DNA from: Xylaria sp. FL1777
Taxonomy: Eukaryota; Ascomycota; Sordariomycetes; Xylariales; Xylariaceae
Reading direction: 5' to 3'
Assembly: GCA_022578965.1 (NCBI GenBank)
Contig: MU400513.1
Span: forward strand, 124,001 to 188,000
DNA: 64,000 nt
Below are positions 34,301 to 46,471 of the stretch, piece by piece (position 1 is the first letter of the stretch; each line of letters opens with the position of its first letter). The notes below the pieces were generated by a model. It was not told the origin of the DNA, searched no databases, and was given only the letters and a program-made list of their open reading frames with translations. Both the position numbers and the translations under genes were made by a program.

Positions 34301-37300
34301 AGTACACTAGACCGAGGCTTGACCGGCGTGTTGGCGAAAAGTGGCGCATTTCTCTTGAAGTTAATAAACTCGATCTTTGTACGATTATAACTTTGGAGAA
34401 GTTCAGTAAGGCAATGGAGAAGGAAGCAGCGGTAAATGAAAATTGGATGTTCATCCGCCTTGAACGACGATTTTCCTTTTTTCTCTTTGCCATCAGTCGT
34501 ACGAGAATCGTTTTCATTAGGTGTATTCGAAGAAGTTGTGCTCTGTTCACCGGTTTGCGTCCCCTCCTTACCAAATTGAGACACATCTTTGTCATCAACC
34601 TCTTTGTAGTTCAACAGCTCACACAGAAGAAAATGTATCACGCCGTCTGGAGTTTCGACGACTGGACGTTTCAGATCCAGTATAGTAGGTTTGGAGACAT
34701 CATCCATGTGCTTGTCTTCGCCTTCTGTAGATGGTTTGATATCCTGGATTGACAAATCTTCTGTAGCTCGAACAGTTGGACCAACTTCGTCCTTTGTTGC
34801 TACTTCTCCATGGGGTTCCTTGAGAAGAACAACTTGATGTCGCGCAGTATTACCATCGCGAGGGGTCCATCGGTTCAATTTTACCATTTCGCTGCAGGCC
34901 TCAACAAACAATTTGGGGTCGCGGAGAACAAGATTTGAAAAGTGTCTGAGGAAGCCCATCGGGTCCAAGGGTCGAGTGTTGCGCCCTCCATCCAGATAGG
35001 TACGTATCTCACTTCGCATAATTTGTTTTATGACTTCTTCATCCTCTATCACATGTCGGAGGATAGTTAGTATGTAGGAGGATATCCGTGTCTCACTGAG
35101 ACGGAGGGCCCCAGCCCCAGAGAGTTGCTTTGCAGTAACAAAGAGGCGTTGCAAGTTCTTTTTATCACCAACCTGCCGGGCGACTGCACGATCTCTCGTT
35201 AGAATTACTAAGATTCTTAGGACTGAAACTGCAAGAGATTCTTCTTTGCCAATACGTGGGAGGATCTCGAGAATTGCGCTGAGAAGTGTTCGCCGATCAT
35301 CGTCCTTAACGTTGAGTTCTCTTGAAACCCACTCTAGAGGTTGAATAGAATCATTCTCCCCTTCGGGGACCTTCCAGTTAATGTCCCCAAGCTGTTCGTC
35401 GTCGCTGAGCAGTATCTCAAAAATGAGAAGCACGTAGGGAATCCAGGGTGACAGTTCTTCGGTAGACGATGATCCAGGAACGTGAAGAAACCGTAGAAAT
35501 TCACTCACGTTTTCCTTCAAGACATTTACTGTGGCCTTCAGGAAAAGCTTATCTTGGAGGAGTAGAGATAAGAGATGAGCATAAGCAGCGATGCTACGCC
35601 CATTGGCTTTTAAGTCATCATCCATCGCAAAAGACATCAGCGCATTGACGAGCGTTTCACCAATTTCTTGCCTTGTAGACAAATCATCCTCCGGCGGAGA
35701 TCGGAAGACGACTGACGAAATTAATTCAGACACCTCATACGTAGTGTCCGGGTGAGCTCCTATGACATCCAAACATCTATCAATCAGGTTAGAGCGAAGC
35801 TTGGCTCGTTCTTGGTCTAGATCTTCTTTTGCCACACGAGGCGACCGTACGTCGTTTCCTGACTCTGTGTTTGTTTTTGCAGAAGAACCTTGCGCTGGGC
35901 TTGTTGACGCTGATCCGAGACTGTTAGATTCTTGGTGTAGTGCCGAAGGAATTGGAGTATCTCGGTCACCACCACTTGACAATGTAGTAGCGGCTCGGGG
36001 TTCGTCACCATTGAGTTCATCCTCCACAATAGGTAAATCCAGGACCATCGCTTCGTCACTTTCCACATCGGTTGGCAAATCATATTCGGGAATAGGATTG
36101 CTTGTGCCGGCATTTCCTTTCTCGTGCGCCGAACAATATTCCGTAGCCATCTGACGGTTACCAAAGCTCCGGTAGGTCGCCTCCTGCGCAAGGTCTTTAG
36201 GGAATGAACCCTCGCAAAGATATCCTACATCTTGCATATGCGTTAACCAAGGGAATTTGGCATTGTTCGGCTCGAGATGTGCGGGCGGCATATTCTAATA
36301 TAAGTTAGCATTGCCGTTCTACTAAAGAAGCGAGCAAAGATCAGTGACAAACCTTGTCTGAACGCCTGTATGCGCCATTCTCCGTGTCTCCTGAAGATAT
36401 CGCTTTCAGGATTTCGATAGTCTTGGCGACCGTAATCGCCGAACCTTTCTCGATAAGAGGCGACTCCCACAATTCCTGGATGACAGGTAAAATTGTGGCC
36501 CTCAGTTCGACGACGAGATTCGGGGCAACTAAAGTCTCTCCTCTGCGGTCACCGCTGGTAGCTCTCTGTGGTAAAACGTTTACGCTTGCAACTGCTTCAC
36601 TAATGAGCTTTCCATTAGCAAACATGGCGTAGATATCTAAAATCTTTTTAAGACCGAGAGAAGCAAGCCTCGATCTAGCTACTTCTTCCTCGCCCTCGTG
36701 CGCTGTACAGATTTCGTTCTTGAACTTGATCAGCATCGCATTTAGGAGCTTCAAACCATTATTCTTTTTGAAAGCCAACAACACCGGTATTATGTTTTGA
36801 GCGTGCATTGCTCGGTCAGAACGGCCTATGGACGTTAGCAGGTCGAAGATAGATAAAGCACAAAGAGTACTATTTACCTTCCGCTGTAGGGTTCACTAAC
36901 AGCTCATGAGTAGCATGGAGCATGATATACCAATATTGTAAATCCCGAGCCGTGCCTTCACGATCAGAGACTTGTAACTGTTGAAGGATAGTGAGACTGA
37001 TATCCTCCGCGAGCAGTACATGATGGGATCTAATGTATGTGTCACGCTCCCGCTTCTGTAGTAGTGATTTTCCGTAGGCTTGCAGAAGAGGGAGAGTGGT
37101 AGGTAACATGGCTTCAAATAAGGCTTTGATGGTCAGAAAATTACGGTACTGTGGGCCCGCCTGTGAAGTTTTCGTGGATTCTTCACCCCGGGTTCCTTTC
37201 CTTCCTGTGGCCCATTGCCAGACAGCAGCAGATGAGCAAGCACCAGAGAAAGTAGCGTCTTCAGAGTCAGAACTAGGTTCATCATCACCCTTAGGCAAGT

Positions 37301-40300
37301 TGATAGAAGGAGCAATTTGCTGACCCCGGCTCTCATTATTTCTGCCATACCAATGATGTGGAACAATGGTCGATATCGCTATCTCTTCAAGAACCACGGC
37401 CCGAATAAGAGGACCTAACGATCTAATCAATCGACTATGATAGTCAAAAACATTGATTGCATGAAGCGTGACCGTTTGTGTTCGTGACGATAAGGGGAAA
37501 GAGTGGTAAAGCACTCTCATTAGAGATTGGGCATTGAGTAGCGCTTTGACAATAGAAGTCCCGGTTGCTAGATGCTTCGCGAGGTCATGGGCGGTGTCTC
37601 CAGTCAAAGTTGACTCTTGCGTAAGAAAGGGTTTGAAGAAGGAAACTGAATCGGGGGACTTGACGACGACATCGAGGCCATCAATTGCGTCGTGCGTACG
37701 CTTGAGCAATGACGGAAGACCTATTATTGGTGATGACTCGATCAAGGTCGATAAGACGCTTGTGAGACCTCGAGCCGGAAAAGACCCTCGCCAAGTATGG
37801 GGCATGCTCGGGGACGTGTAAAGATCTAAAAGCTGCTCAATTCCACCGTTCGTGATCAGGCTCATTTTCAAACTTTGGTTACTAATGTAATGGGCCAGGA
37901 AACCAGCGACAGCATCAACATATGGGCAAATGGATGTTTGAACCGATAGCGGACCAGAGGACTTTTCTGTGTCTTCAGGATCTTGAATGTCGACATCCAT
38001 CATGTTAGTGTCCGTATCACCAGCAGTGCTGTTAACTTTCACCTCGGGTAAGTTGGGACTAGAGCCTAGAATTGATTCATCAGCAACTACTTCTCGTTGC
38101 TCAGAATCCCTCACGACCAACTTAGTCCCCCAACTACAATCTCGAGCTTTAGCCCGAGCAAGGTGCGTAACTCGAGCTATCATGTCTAAAACTGCATTGG
38201 AAATAGCAGGCCTAAGAGACGGGTGGTGGCGCGCAAGCTCGTCAAAGCTACCTCCGACAGACTGGGAGAGGCTTTCCTCTGCGGCCATTGCTCGCACATG
38301 GCTTGGGCTCTCGAATATCTCAAAGAAGCTATCGAATGTCTGCGAAGAGACAACCATTTTCATTCCAAGATTGTTCAGGCAAATAGCATTCAGAACAATA
38401 GGCACTGTAGAGATAGGATCTGCGGAAGCAACAATCCCACCAGCTAGCGGGTGATCGCGGGGCCGTTCAAGAATATTTTGAGGTGGAGGATGTGGCCGGG
38501 TATCCGGTTCAAGGGCATCCGAAACAGGGGAGCTCCCCCTAGACTCATCGTCGTTTTCGTTCGTATGGTCAGGCTTCGGAGTGCCTGCTTCTTCACGTTG
38601 TGGAATGGCGACAGGACGACCCGTTAAGGCGAAAAGGTAGCTATGAATAAGCCCAGCTTCAAGGACCGCCGAAAAACTAGTTGGGTCATTATTGAGAAAG
38701 TCGCCCAGGATAGTGACAGCATTAGTCCAAACTAACGCTCCGAACTGCGTCACGTTTTCAATGATGTCGCGAATACTATGGAGGAGATCAGACTTATCCA
38801 CAAGGTTCCGAAGTAGTCGGTCAGTATTCCCGCCAAAGGGGAAAGGATTTGTCATCACATGATGAATGAATTTCAGGAGGAACTTGAGATTCTGCTGCTG
38901 ATAGAAAGGAATCTCGTAGTCTACAACTTGTGACCGGTGGCTAGGGGGGGTCCCTTTCCCACTGGCAGCCAGTTGTTTGGCAAGGTTTACCTCATGCGTA
39001 ATCAGGTTGGTGATTGCTTCGAGACCGTCGGCGGCTGCCAGAGACTGAAATAAGGTGTGCAAACCATACACAAGACCATCTAAAAACCCAACAAGTGTGC
39101 CATGCGTTCGCTCAGCAATACTAGATCTGAGGTTCAGAATCTCGACTAAAATATCCAATAAGCCAGCAGAGATAATCTCTGGGGTGTTCCTCATGGAGGT
39201 GTTCGCCATCTCCATGGTGATATGGAGCGTGAGGGAGAAAAGATTGTCCCGCCACTCGTCTTCCCGAGTCCACTGCTCGCCTACATCATCTCCCTTCATC
39301 TCAGCAACAGCTTTCCTAATGACATAAAGAAGCACCCCATGATTAACTGTCGCATTTAATGCAGAGAAAAGGTCGGGCAACTTAGAATGGAATGAGGAAA
39401 TAGCCTCGAGAAGAGAGAAAGCGATCGACTGAAGATCTAAAGGCACCTGCGTTGTGCCGTCTTCACCAGGATGGATTAGTTCAGCGAGTTGGTAAACCAA
39501 CTGAAACCGGCGCGGCTCCTCGCTGTCCTGCCTAAGAACCTTTTCAACAAAGGTAGACTCGACATGGATATACGCTAGGTTTTGGATGGCAAGTAATCGA
39601 ACTTTGAGAGCTTGTTGGCGAGACTCTGTAGAGCTTGTCAGGGCTTTAGCCACCCGTAGACGATTAAAAAACTCGTATCTAGTCTCCTTTGGTAGGTCTT
39701 TCGGTAGTTTTCCCATTAGATGATAGATCGAGGAAGAAATGACTGTAGACTGAGGCACTTCTAAGACTTTCTGGCCAGGGGATATGCTTTCATCGCGGCC
39801 CACAGTGGGAGACCGGGACGCCGACCCTGGGGTGTCTTCTGATACTGCCTGAACCTGCCGATTTGTGCGCGGAGTGATATGTGAGGTGTTCGCTGAATTA
39901 CTACGTCGCAATGGGGTAGGGGTTGAAGGAGTATTTGGTACACCGCGATCCAGCATAGACGGCTGTGAGTGTTCGTGTGATGGCGCGCCAGAAGACGGGT
40001 AGTAAGTCAATTTCACGTCAGCCCATCCGTTCCAACGTGCGTGAGCATCAAGTGTCTCGTTTGGCTCCGGTTTTGCAATAGCACATAAATCATTCGCATA
40101 CATTGTGGCGACGTTCTTTGGACTTCCTCCTAAAGATTTCTCTTTGCTCTTGCTAGCACTACTTGGCGTAGACACGGTACCAGAATCAGAAGGTCTAACA
40201 ATGGGCGTTTTCACAAACGGTAATGCTAATTGCTGGACCCTGTCGAGATCTATATTGTAGTGATTCGACAGCAGAGCAGTGTGGACCGGTCGAGTAGCCA

Positions 40301-40905
40301 TTCCATGAATGCGCTTGACCGAAGCTTGATAACGCTGAGCGAGTTCAACACCAACTTGAAGGGCGGCAATTAAAATTCTATAATCGCTGGTATGTAGTAG
40401 ATCGTTCAGGTGGGCGCTGCTGGCATATATGCTGCGGTTGCCACAATGATCAAGAAGCATCTGACTGAACTTAAGAATGGATTCAATAAGATAAACATCT
40501 CCATCCTTTGCGTAACCGAGTGCTGTGAGATCCCGGCTACCCTCAGCTTCTTCAAGCTCAAGGGTATTCTTTAAAAGCACTTCACATCCGAAATCACGAC
40601 TTTGGGGACCCTCGTTTAGTTTGTAGGTGGCATTGAATGATTCCAATAGCTCATCAAATCGGTTGAGAAGAGGTATCCAATGATAGAGATCACCACGCGG
40701 GAACGGCCATCTTGAAGGAAACGTCGCTAGTACCTGGGGCAAGAGAGGCAACGGTTTGGACGTCGCCGAATCGACGAACTCTTGCAGCCAAGGAGTCTAG
40801 GAAGAAACAAGCATGTTAGTAGGAGCAAGCCAATGCAGCTGACATTAACGAACTCACCAAAGTCTCCTTATGCTTTGCTTGGATAACCTTCGTTATCTTT
40901 CCCAT
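28304..40905 (-). CDS. TOM1: Giant HECT E3 ubiquitin ligase, TOM1/HUWE1 type
   Basis: Eight exons on the minus strand: 40905-40858, 40796-36878, 36825-36353, 36294-33573, 33520-32987, 32934-28849, 28794-28450 and 28398-28304. They total 12,222 nt, about 4,073 codons. The N-terminus has the DUF908/DUF913 armadillo-like region (WPFPRGDLYHWIPLLNRFDE). A segment TWLTHMQDVG-like at the start of exon 4 may be UBA-related. A long Asp/Glu-rich tract follows in exons 4-6, then the DUF4414 region, and the HECT domain closes the protein. The HECT end LPSSHTCFNQLDLP supplies the catalytic Cys at about residue 4040, and the last residues are SDYFGFA. TOM1 ligases act in the nucleus and cytosol on excess histones, ribosomal proteins and mRNA-export factors. 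The penultimate intron (28848-28795, 54 nt) keeps the frame open if retained. Only the first exon is short. Confidence 0.95.
28795..28848 (-). other. Stop-free 54-nt intron in TOM1 HECT domain
   Basis: A GTAAGG...CATAG segment whose length is a multiple of three and which holds no stop codon. Removing it joins MENFLKG to FHDIIPAEL, the conserved HECT sequence. Retaining it would insert 18 residues including KAALPKVVIKL. Confidence 0.8.
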
Positions 40906-42014
40906 GGTGAAGGTTGGGGCGGCTAAGCCGCTAACAAAGTATCAACTCGCCCCCTCCGCAACCGCTGATCAGACACTCGAGAACAACAGCTTGACGTGGC
41001 TCCCTGGAGCGCCCAAATTGGTTTGGACCACTCCCCTTGGCTGGATAGTTGGTTTGTATCTCGATGTACAAGAAGATATGACACAAGCTGCCCAACCCTC
41101 GTCGAAATGTGTTGGGCCTCGTCGCCAGAAGTTCAGCCTCGTGGCTGTCGTATTGTGGGGCGTTGGAGGTAAGGTCGCCTAAGCTCGCCGCAGGTGCTCA
41201 CGGTTTGGTGGTTCGGAAGACGAGTGAAGGTAGCTGTGTTATGGGCGTCTGTAGAATTGGATAATGTGAACAAATGGTGGTGCAGAGGGCAGGATAAATG
41301 TACACCGTAGAGTTGAGAAGCGCGGTCGATTCCCCGGATACGACTTGCTGGAAGTGGCTGATGGACCAGACGGGTGCAGACCGCTGGTGCCGCCAGTACC
41401 TGGTTCGCAGAAATCCGTCAAGGAATTACAACCTGGCGAGGTGAATGTAGTCAACACGTGGTGCTTCGGAATAGCGTATCAATGATGGAACACAGGTGGT
41501 CGAAGTGGGAGGTATCGACAAGAGAATGGTTTGGAAGAGAGAAAGTTGTGATTTGAGGGCAGGTCGCGACTGACAGCCTTTTGCGTAATGGTTGAGGTTT
41601 GCGTTGTCCATGACCGAGCTAGGTAGACACGTCACTGCCAGGTACCTCTCACCTCATAACTTGCCCTAGTGGCTGCCACAGATACCTTCTCGGTACCTAG
41701 CTACCCGCGGCTTTGGGAACGATTTGCCATCGGAGCATTGTACAATGGAGGTATGCAAGGTGGGGGAGAAGCTTTGACCATGCCTGGGTACTATGCTACT
41801 AGGTAACCTAATAGTTACACATGGAAACGCTCGCATCCCTTAGCTACCGATCGGTAGTTTCCTAAATGGCTTAAATTTATTTATTTAATCTCGACTTTAT
41901 TCATAAGCAGAATGGTTCCAAGCATCAATGGAATGGCCCGTGAATATTGCTCTTCTACATATGTAGTAGGAGCTGGGCGTAGGTAAGACTGCTCGGTACC
42001 GACGGAAGTTACAA

Positions 42015-42047
42015 AGGACCTACCTACTACCTACCTAGGTAGGTCCT
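42015..42047. repeat. Perfect 12-bp inverted repeat in TACCTA-rich DNA
   Basis: AGGACCTACCTA (42015-42026) and TAGGTAGGTCCT (42036-42047) are exact complements across a 9-nt loop. It sits in a cluster of CTACCTA/TAGGTAG words. It could be a cruciform or simply a product of the local repeat. Confidence 0.75.
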
Positions 42048-43088
42048 ATATATACTAACTGCAGGTATCCCTAGGTACCTATGAATATAGGTGGATCTAG
42101 GTAGATAATAGCCACCCGATCTGGTAATTAAAACCTAAGTTACTACTATGCTAGGTATACTACCTATATAAAAGCTTCTAAAGAATTCACTACCTAGGCG
42201 GCAAGTGTTGCCCATATTCTACCAAATGTGTCCCGAATGCTTGTTAGTTCTTATACCTCCGAAAGTCCGGTATCAAATCCATCTCAACGACTGCTTGGTC
42301 ACAACTAGTTTAGGCAGCAAGTATGCCAATAGACTTTTGCTGACAAACCACAGCCTCAGTACTTATGGATCTACCGGGTTCCCAGGTTTTCGATGTCGCG
42401 AATAAAGGAACTTATGGTGTCTTGGTTAACCTGGATATCGTAGTTCAGTTTCACAGAATCCAACGATCGGGTAAGATGGTCAGGACGAGATTAGTCAACT
42501 CTTTCTACTACAAAATCAAAACCCTTGTCTAAAGTTGTAGAATCATCACAAAGCAAAATGTTACTTTTCTGTTAGGCCTTCCACATACTCCATACTTGTG
42601 TTAATAAATCGATATGCTGTACAACCTGGTGCGAGGTGTATATTAAGAGTGCAAAGCTCCAAAATCATGAGGTTCCCCTTAGCTCATTGGAGTATGGGTG
42701 TGATCAGCCGAAAAGCGGTGAGATTTGTTTATTTTTTACTGAAGAAATAACTCAATTTAGAGTTGAGTGCATAGCATATGTTTATGAGGATAGACTAGGT
42801 AGGTTTTTAAATCAATATAAACAGTCAAGAAAATTCATACGTTAGAAACTCGGCAGTTTAAGCATTCAGGGTTACAAAGCCCACAAAGCTTAATACTTCG
42901 GACCGAAAGGTTAAAGCCATTAATGATCATTTACGCTCATGGTCTGTACAATACGTTACTCTGATCTTGAAGCTCGGTCAGATCTCCGTAAAGGATCATA
43001 AATACCTACCCAGGTACTAACCTATATACCTAGGTAGTTAGTAGGCGCGTCACCTACATACCTATATACTTCGAAGCCGCATACATGC

Positions 43089-43113
43089 AAAAAAAAAAAA
43101 AAAGAAAAAAAAA
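43089..43113. repeat. A-rich tract
   Basis: Twenty-five bases of A with a single G interruption, upstream of the WW-protein gene. Confidence 0.9.
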
Positions 43114-43530
43114 GGTGTGGCTGAGCGGTGGCGCACGCTTGTCAGATGGTGAAAGGCTTGTGTCCCAGGTAAATAGATACATGTAGGTCTGGAAAACGCC
43201 CCCACCATCTACCTACATTTAGGTAGGGGTTAAATAGTACTTAGTTGGTCCTGGTAGGTACACTTACAAGTCATCTACCAGGGCCTCCAAGATTTCCAGG
43301 TTGTTGATCCTCTCTTTCTAGCTCAGCCCCAGAGTTAAAGAGGTACGTAGTCACATCGGCCAGTTAGGATACCATACTCAACAGTACAGAGAGGACTAGT
43401 TGGCTAATATATAGTCTTTTATCGTGCAGATTTCATCCATTCTTCCTCGTCTTTCCTCGTTGCGCTTTGCACTTTATCTTCTGCCAAGATACCCGGCACT
43501 GGAGGATCGCTTCAAGACCCCTCAGTCGTG

Positions 43531-44917
43531 ATGGCTGGCCCCGCCTCTCCCAACGAGGGTCCAACGTTCGAGCCACCACACCTCCCTCCCGGATGGATTG
43601 CGCAATGGGATGGATCAAGTAAGAAATACTATTATGTGCAGCTTTCGACTGGCGTTTCGCAGTGGGAGATCCCCACTGATGCCGCCCCGGGGGGCACTCC
43701 GGCGCAATCAAACGAGCATCCATACGGCGTCCCGGGCCCACGAGAAGTCATAACGCACCCAGACGGGACGCAAACCCTCAAGCACCCAGATGGTCGCATG
43801 GAGCCTATCTTACCTCCGGAGAGCTCGAGGGGCCTCGATGGACCGACCGGCGACAGAGGTTTTGGCGTATGTTGGTTCAATCGCTCTTCGTTGAAAGTCC
43901 GCGTGTCCGTGACGAGGTGACGACGCTGACCGTCTCATCTTAACAGAACATCGCCGCAAATGCGCTGTTGAGCCAGTTCTCGAGTGGTGGTGGCAGGCCG
44001 CAGAGTGGGAACGGCCATGGGTCTGGGGGTCTGGGGAGTCTGGCTGGTCAACTTATTGGGGGCCTTGGGAATAGCCATGGTAGTCCTTCTGGGAGTCATT
44101 CTGGGGGAACTGGTGGTTCTATAGTAGGCCAATTGGCATCGAACCTATTCGCGTCCGGGCAGAAGCCCGAGCAACCTCAAAGCTACCATGGTGGACAGCA
44201 CCAGCAATCTCATCCATCTAGTGGGCTAGCTGGACAAGTGGTAGGAGGCGTGGCAGGTATGTTCGGGCATCACGGGAAGCAATCAGTAAGTTTGCTCTCA
44301 CGAATCTGGTGATGCAAGATATTTACAAAGATCTTAAGGGCCATGACTATGGTTACTCGAATTCTGGCCAATCAGGAAGTTACAGTGGCCAAGCTCCTCC
44401 AACGTCTTACCAGCCGCCAAATGGATCAATAGCTTCATATAGTTCGCCATCCTCCAATCAACATAGCACGCCTTCATATAATACCCCCCCGAGTCAGCAT
44501 GGTCCACCGTCCTATCCGCCTCCGCCAGGACAACATGGTACCTCGCCATATAGCCAAGGCGGGCATCAGAATCCTCCATACGGAAGTGGTGGGCCCTCCT
44601 CCACCTATGGACATAGCCCAGGTTCACACGAATACTGTGAGTAACTTGGTACTAGATGGATTATCAACATATCATAATTTCTAATGCAAACAGCTCCTCA
44701 ACATAACCAATACACAGCTTCTCCAGCCCATCCATCATATGGAGGCCATCAACAACAATATCCTCCACCTCCTACGTATAACCAGCAATACCCGCCCTCT
44801 TCGTCGGCGGCCGTATCGCACCAGTACCCTGGCCAACCTTCGTATGCCAGTCAGGGACCTTCTCCGCCACATGGTCAACACGGAGGGCAAGCAGGATACA
44901 ATCCTGGGAACTGGTAA
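43531..44917 (+). CDS. WW-domain protein with Gly/Pro/Gln-rich tail
   Basis: Four exons: 43531-43866, 43947-44285, 44339-44636 and 44694-44917, giving 398 codons. One WW domain spans about residues 18-49, with W22 in LPPGWIAQWD, the YYY core at 33-35, W45 and P48. Next come a histidine/proline region with HPDGTQTLKHPDGR and a glycine-rich helix-forming part (SLAGQLIGGLG, GLAGQVVGGVAG). The long tail is Ser/Tyr/Pro/Gln-rich with repeated PPSQHG and PPPGQHG words. WW domains bind proline-rich ligands, so this is probably a scaffold or aggregation-prone adaptor. Relatives occur across ascomycetes without a firm function. The intron before exon 3 is fixed by frame at the acceptor ending 44338. 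Confidence 0.85.
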
Positions 44918-45176
44918 ATGAGTTCTCACAAGGCCATCAATTAGCCGATAGTGCAACATGACCAACAGCGAAAATTCGCTCCCTTGATTATGCACTGGAC
45001 GCTGTCCATCCTGCTTAAGTGCTTACGCGTTGGAAGTAGCTTGTATATCCTGGATCAAATGACTGCTGGGAAATACTTGATGAAAGTTGCATTGAGTGAG
45101 TTGATGTATATTGTTGATGATTATGAAGGAGTCACTGGGTGTTATTGGTATCGGGCCAGATGGTATACCGAGAAGA

Positions 45177-45935
45177 CTATTGATACTTCTGTTTCGTTGG
45201 CCCTGCTGCTATTTGGCGAATCCATGATGATATCCATTTGCCTACAAACCAGGAGACGATGGCTACCACGATGGTAAACATTACCGTGGATAAAAGGGAC
45301 CGGGGGAGTATATTTAATATGAAAGGGTCCAGGATAATGTCTACCATGATGGGGGGGACGTTGTTCATCAATGTATGGTTTGTAGTATAGAAGTCTGCAG
45401 CTGCCGTAATCCTGAGCAGCAAGATGGACTCCTTTATACCTGGCTCTAAAGTTTGCGAGGATATAGCAACGCGGGTATTCATGTTAGACAGCGGCGTGGA
45501 TGCATATTTGGATAGTTCTGATGCCAGTTCAGGAGCACTGAAGACCGTTTCGAGTTCATACGCTTCCAGTCTAAATGCGGTTGGTTGCTAAGATAGAGAT
45601 GAGTACCGTTTACCACCCAACTAAGCTTATAAGGAAATCTGACATACAGTGGCTGCCCAGCAAACACGTACTTCATAGCGCTGGCCCTCTGTAAGATTAT
45701 GGAGGAGAAACCACGACGGCGCACCATGTCTCAAAGCACTGCCGGGGAATTCAGCCTTGAGATGTGTACGGACGGTGAACTTATTGGGGTTGAGGGAAAC
45801 GAGTCGTAAGTAATCTAGAGAGGGATATGCCTCCGATTCGAGATCTACTGGCGACGGGCCGAGGAAAATTGTCTTCTCGGTATTCGCCCATACATAAGGA
45901 AGTATGAGGGATAACCAGATGTGCAAGGCTAGCAT
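45177..45935 (-). CDS. PGA1: PGA1-like GPI-mannosyltransferase II cofactor
   Basis: Two exons (45935-45648 and 45587-45177) give 232 codons. An N-terminal signal (MLALHIWLSLILPYVWA) leads to a lumenal domain with KTIFLGPSPV, APSWFLLHNLTEGQRYEVRVCWAATQPTAF and YELETVF. A single transmembrane helix follows near residues 194-215 (LLSTVMFTIVVAIVSWFVG), and the tail is short and basic. This matches the Pga1 family as I know it: an ER type I membrane protein that works with Gpi18 to add the second mannose to GPI anchors. Assignment rests on the ectodomain words and topology. The gene is divergent from alpha-tubulin. Confidence 0.75.
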
Positions 45936-46471
45936 GTCGACGACTTACCAGATGTGGCAAGAGTGAAGCGAGGGTAGAAAGGAGAACAAAATGTGCTGCC
46001 TACCTAGTTAAATTGGACGAGCAGAAGTGCTGTTGATTGGAACAAATTGCGCCAACAAAACGTAGGTACCTAAATGAGATAGGGCTCCACTTGCAGTCCA
46101 CTTGCGGTCCTCCTTCGGTAGCTGCCGGAGTGTCAGCGGTAGGGGCAGTAGGGGCCCGTTCAGTGTCCTGTTGGTTGGCCACCAGTGGTGATTGGTTGAT
46201 TAGGCAAGAATACAATTGGGGTATCAACAGACATGAAGCCCGGCCAGTGCGCTTACCAAAAACAGGGGGACAACAAAAAACCGACCCCACCGAGCTCAAA
46301 ACGACCCTCAAGCATCAACACAACTTCTCGACCGGACTCCTAGACTGCCGTATTCTCTCCTACCTTCAACCTCTCAGATAGGCTGCTGTTATTTGGTCCC
46401 ATTCTCTCCCTCGAGTTTCTCTCTTCCATCTCCTCGCTTTTCAGTCTCCTTCGCATTGCCCGCTGCCACAA
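45936..46471. promoter_or_regulatory. Divergent promoter PGA1 / alpha-tubulin
   Basis: A 536-bp spacer. The alpha-tubulin side is strongly CT-rich (about 46390-46470), a common mark of highly expressed fungal genes. The ORF at 46037-46381 overlaps this promoter and has no coding signal. Confidence 0.6.

Larger units (their letters stand above)
40906..43530. other. 2.6-kb divergent region TOM1 / WW-protein gene
   Basis: Promoters of both genes with repeat-rich DNA between. It holds many TAGGTA/TACCTA words (42015-42200 and 42990-43260), a perfect hairpin at 42015-42047, and an A-rich run at 43089-43113. ORFs at 42205-42405 and 42636-42845 are unsupported, and an apparent tRNA box A at 43118 has no partner. 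Confidence 0.55.

Noticed and set aside
43118..43128. tRNA box A-like TGGCTGAGCGG after the A-rich tract
   Set aside because: No box B or pairing acceptor arms follow within tRNA distance; an SRP RNA was considered but no S-domain motif was seen.
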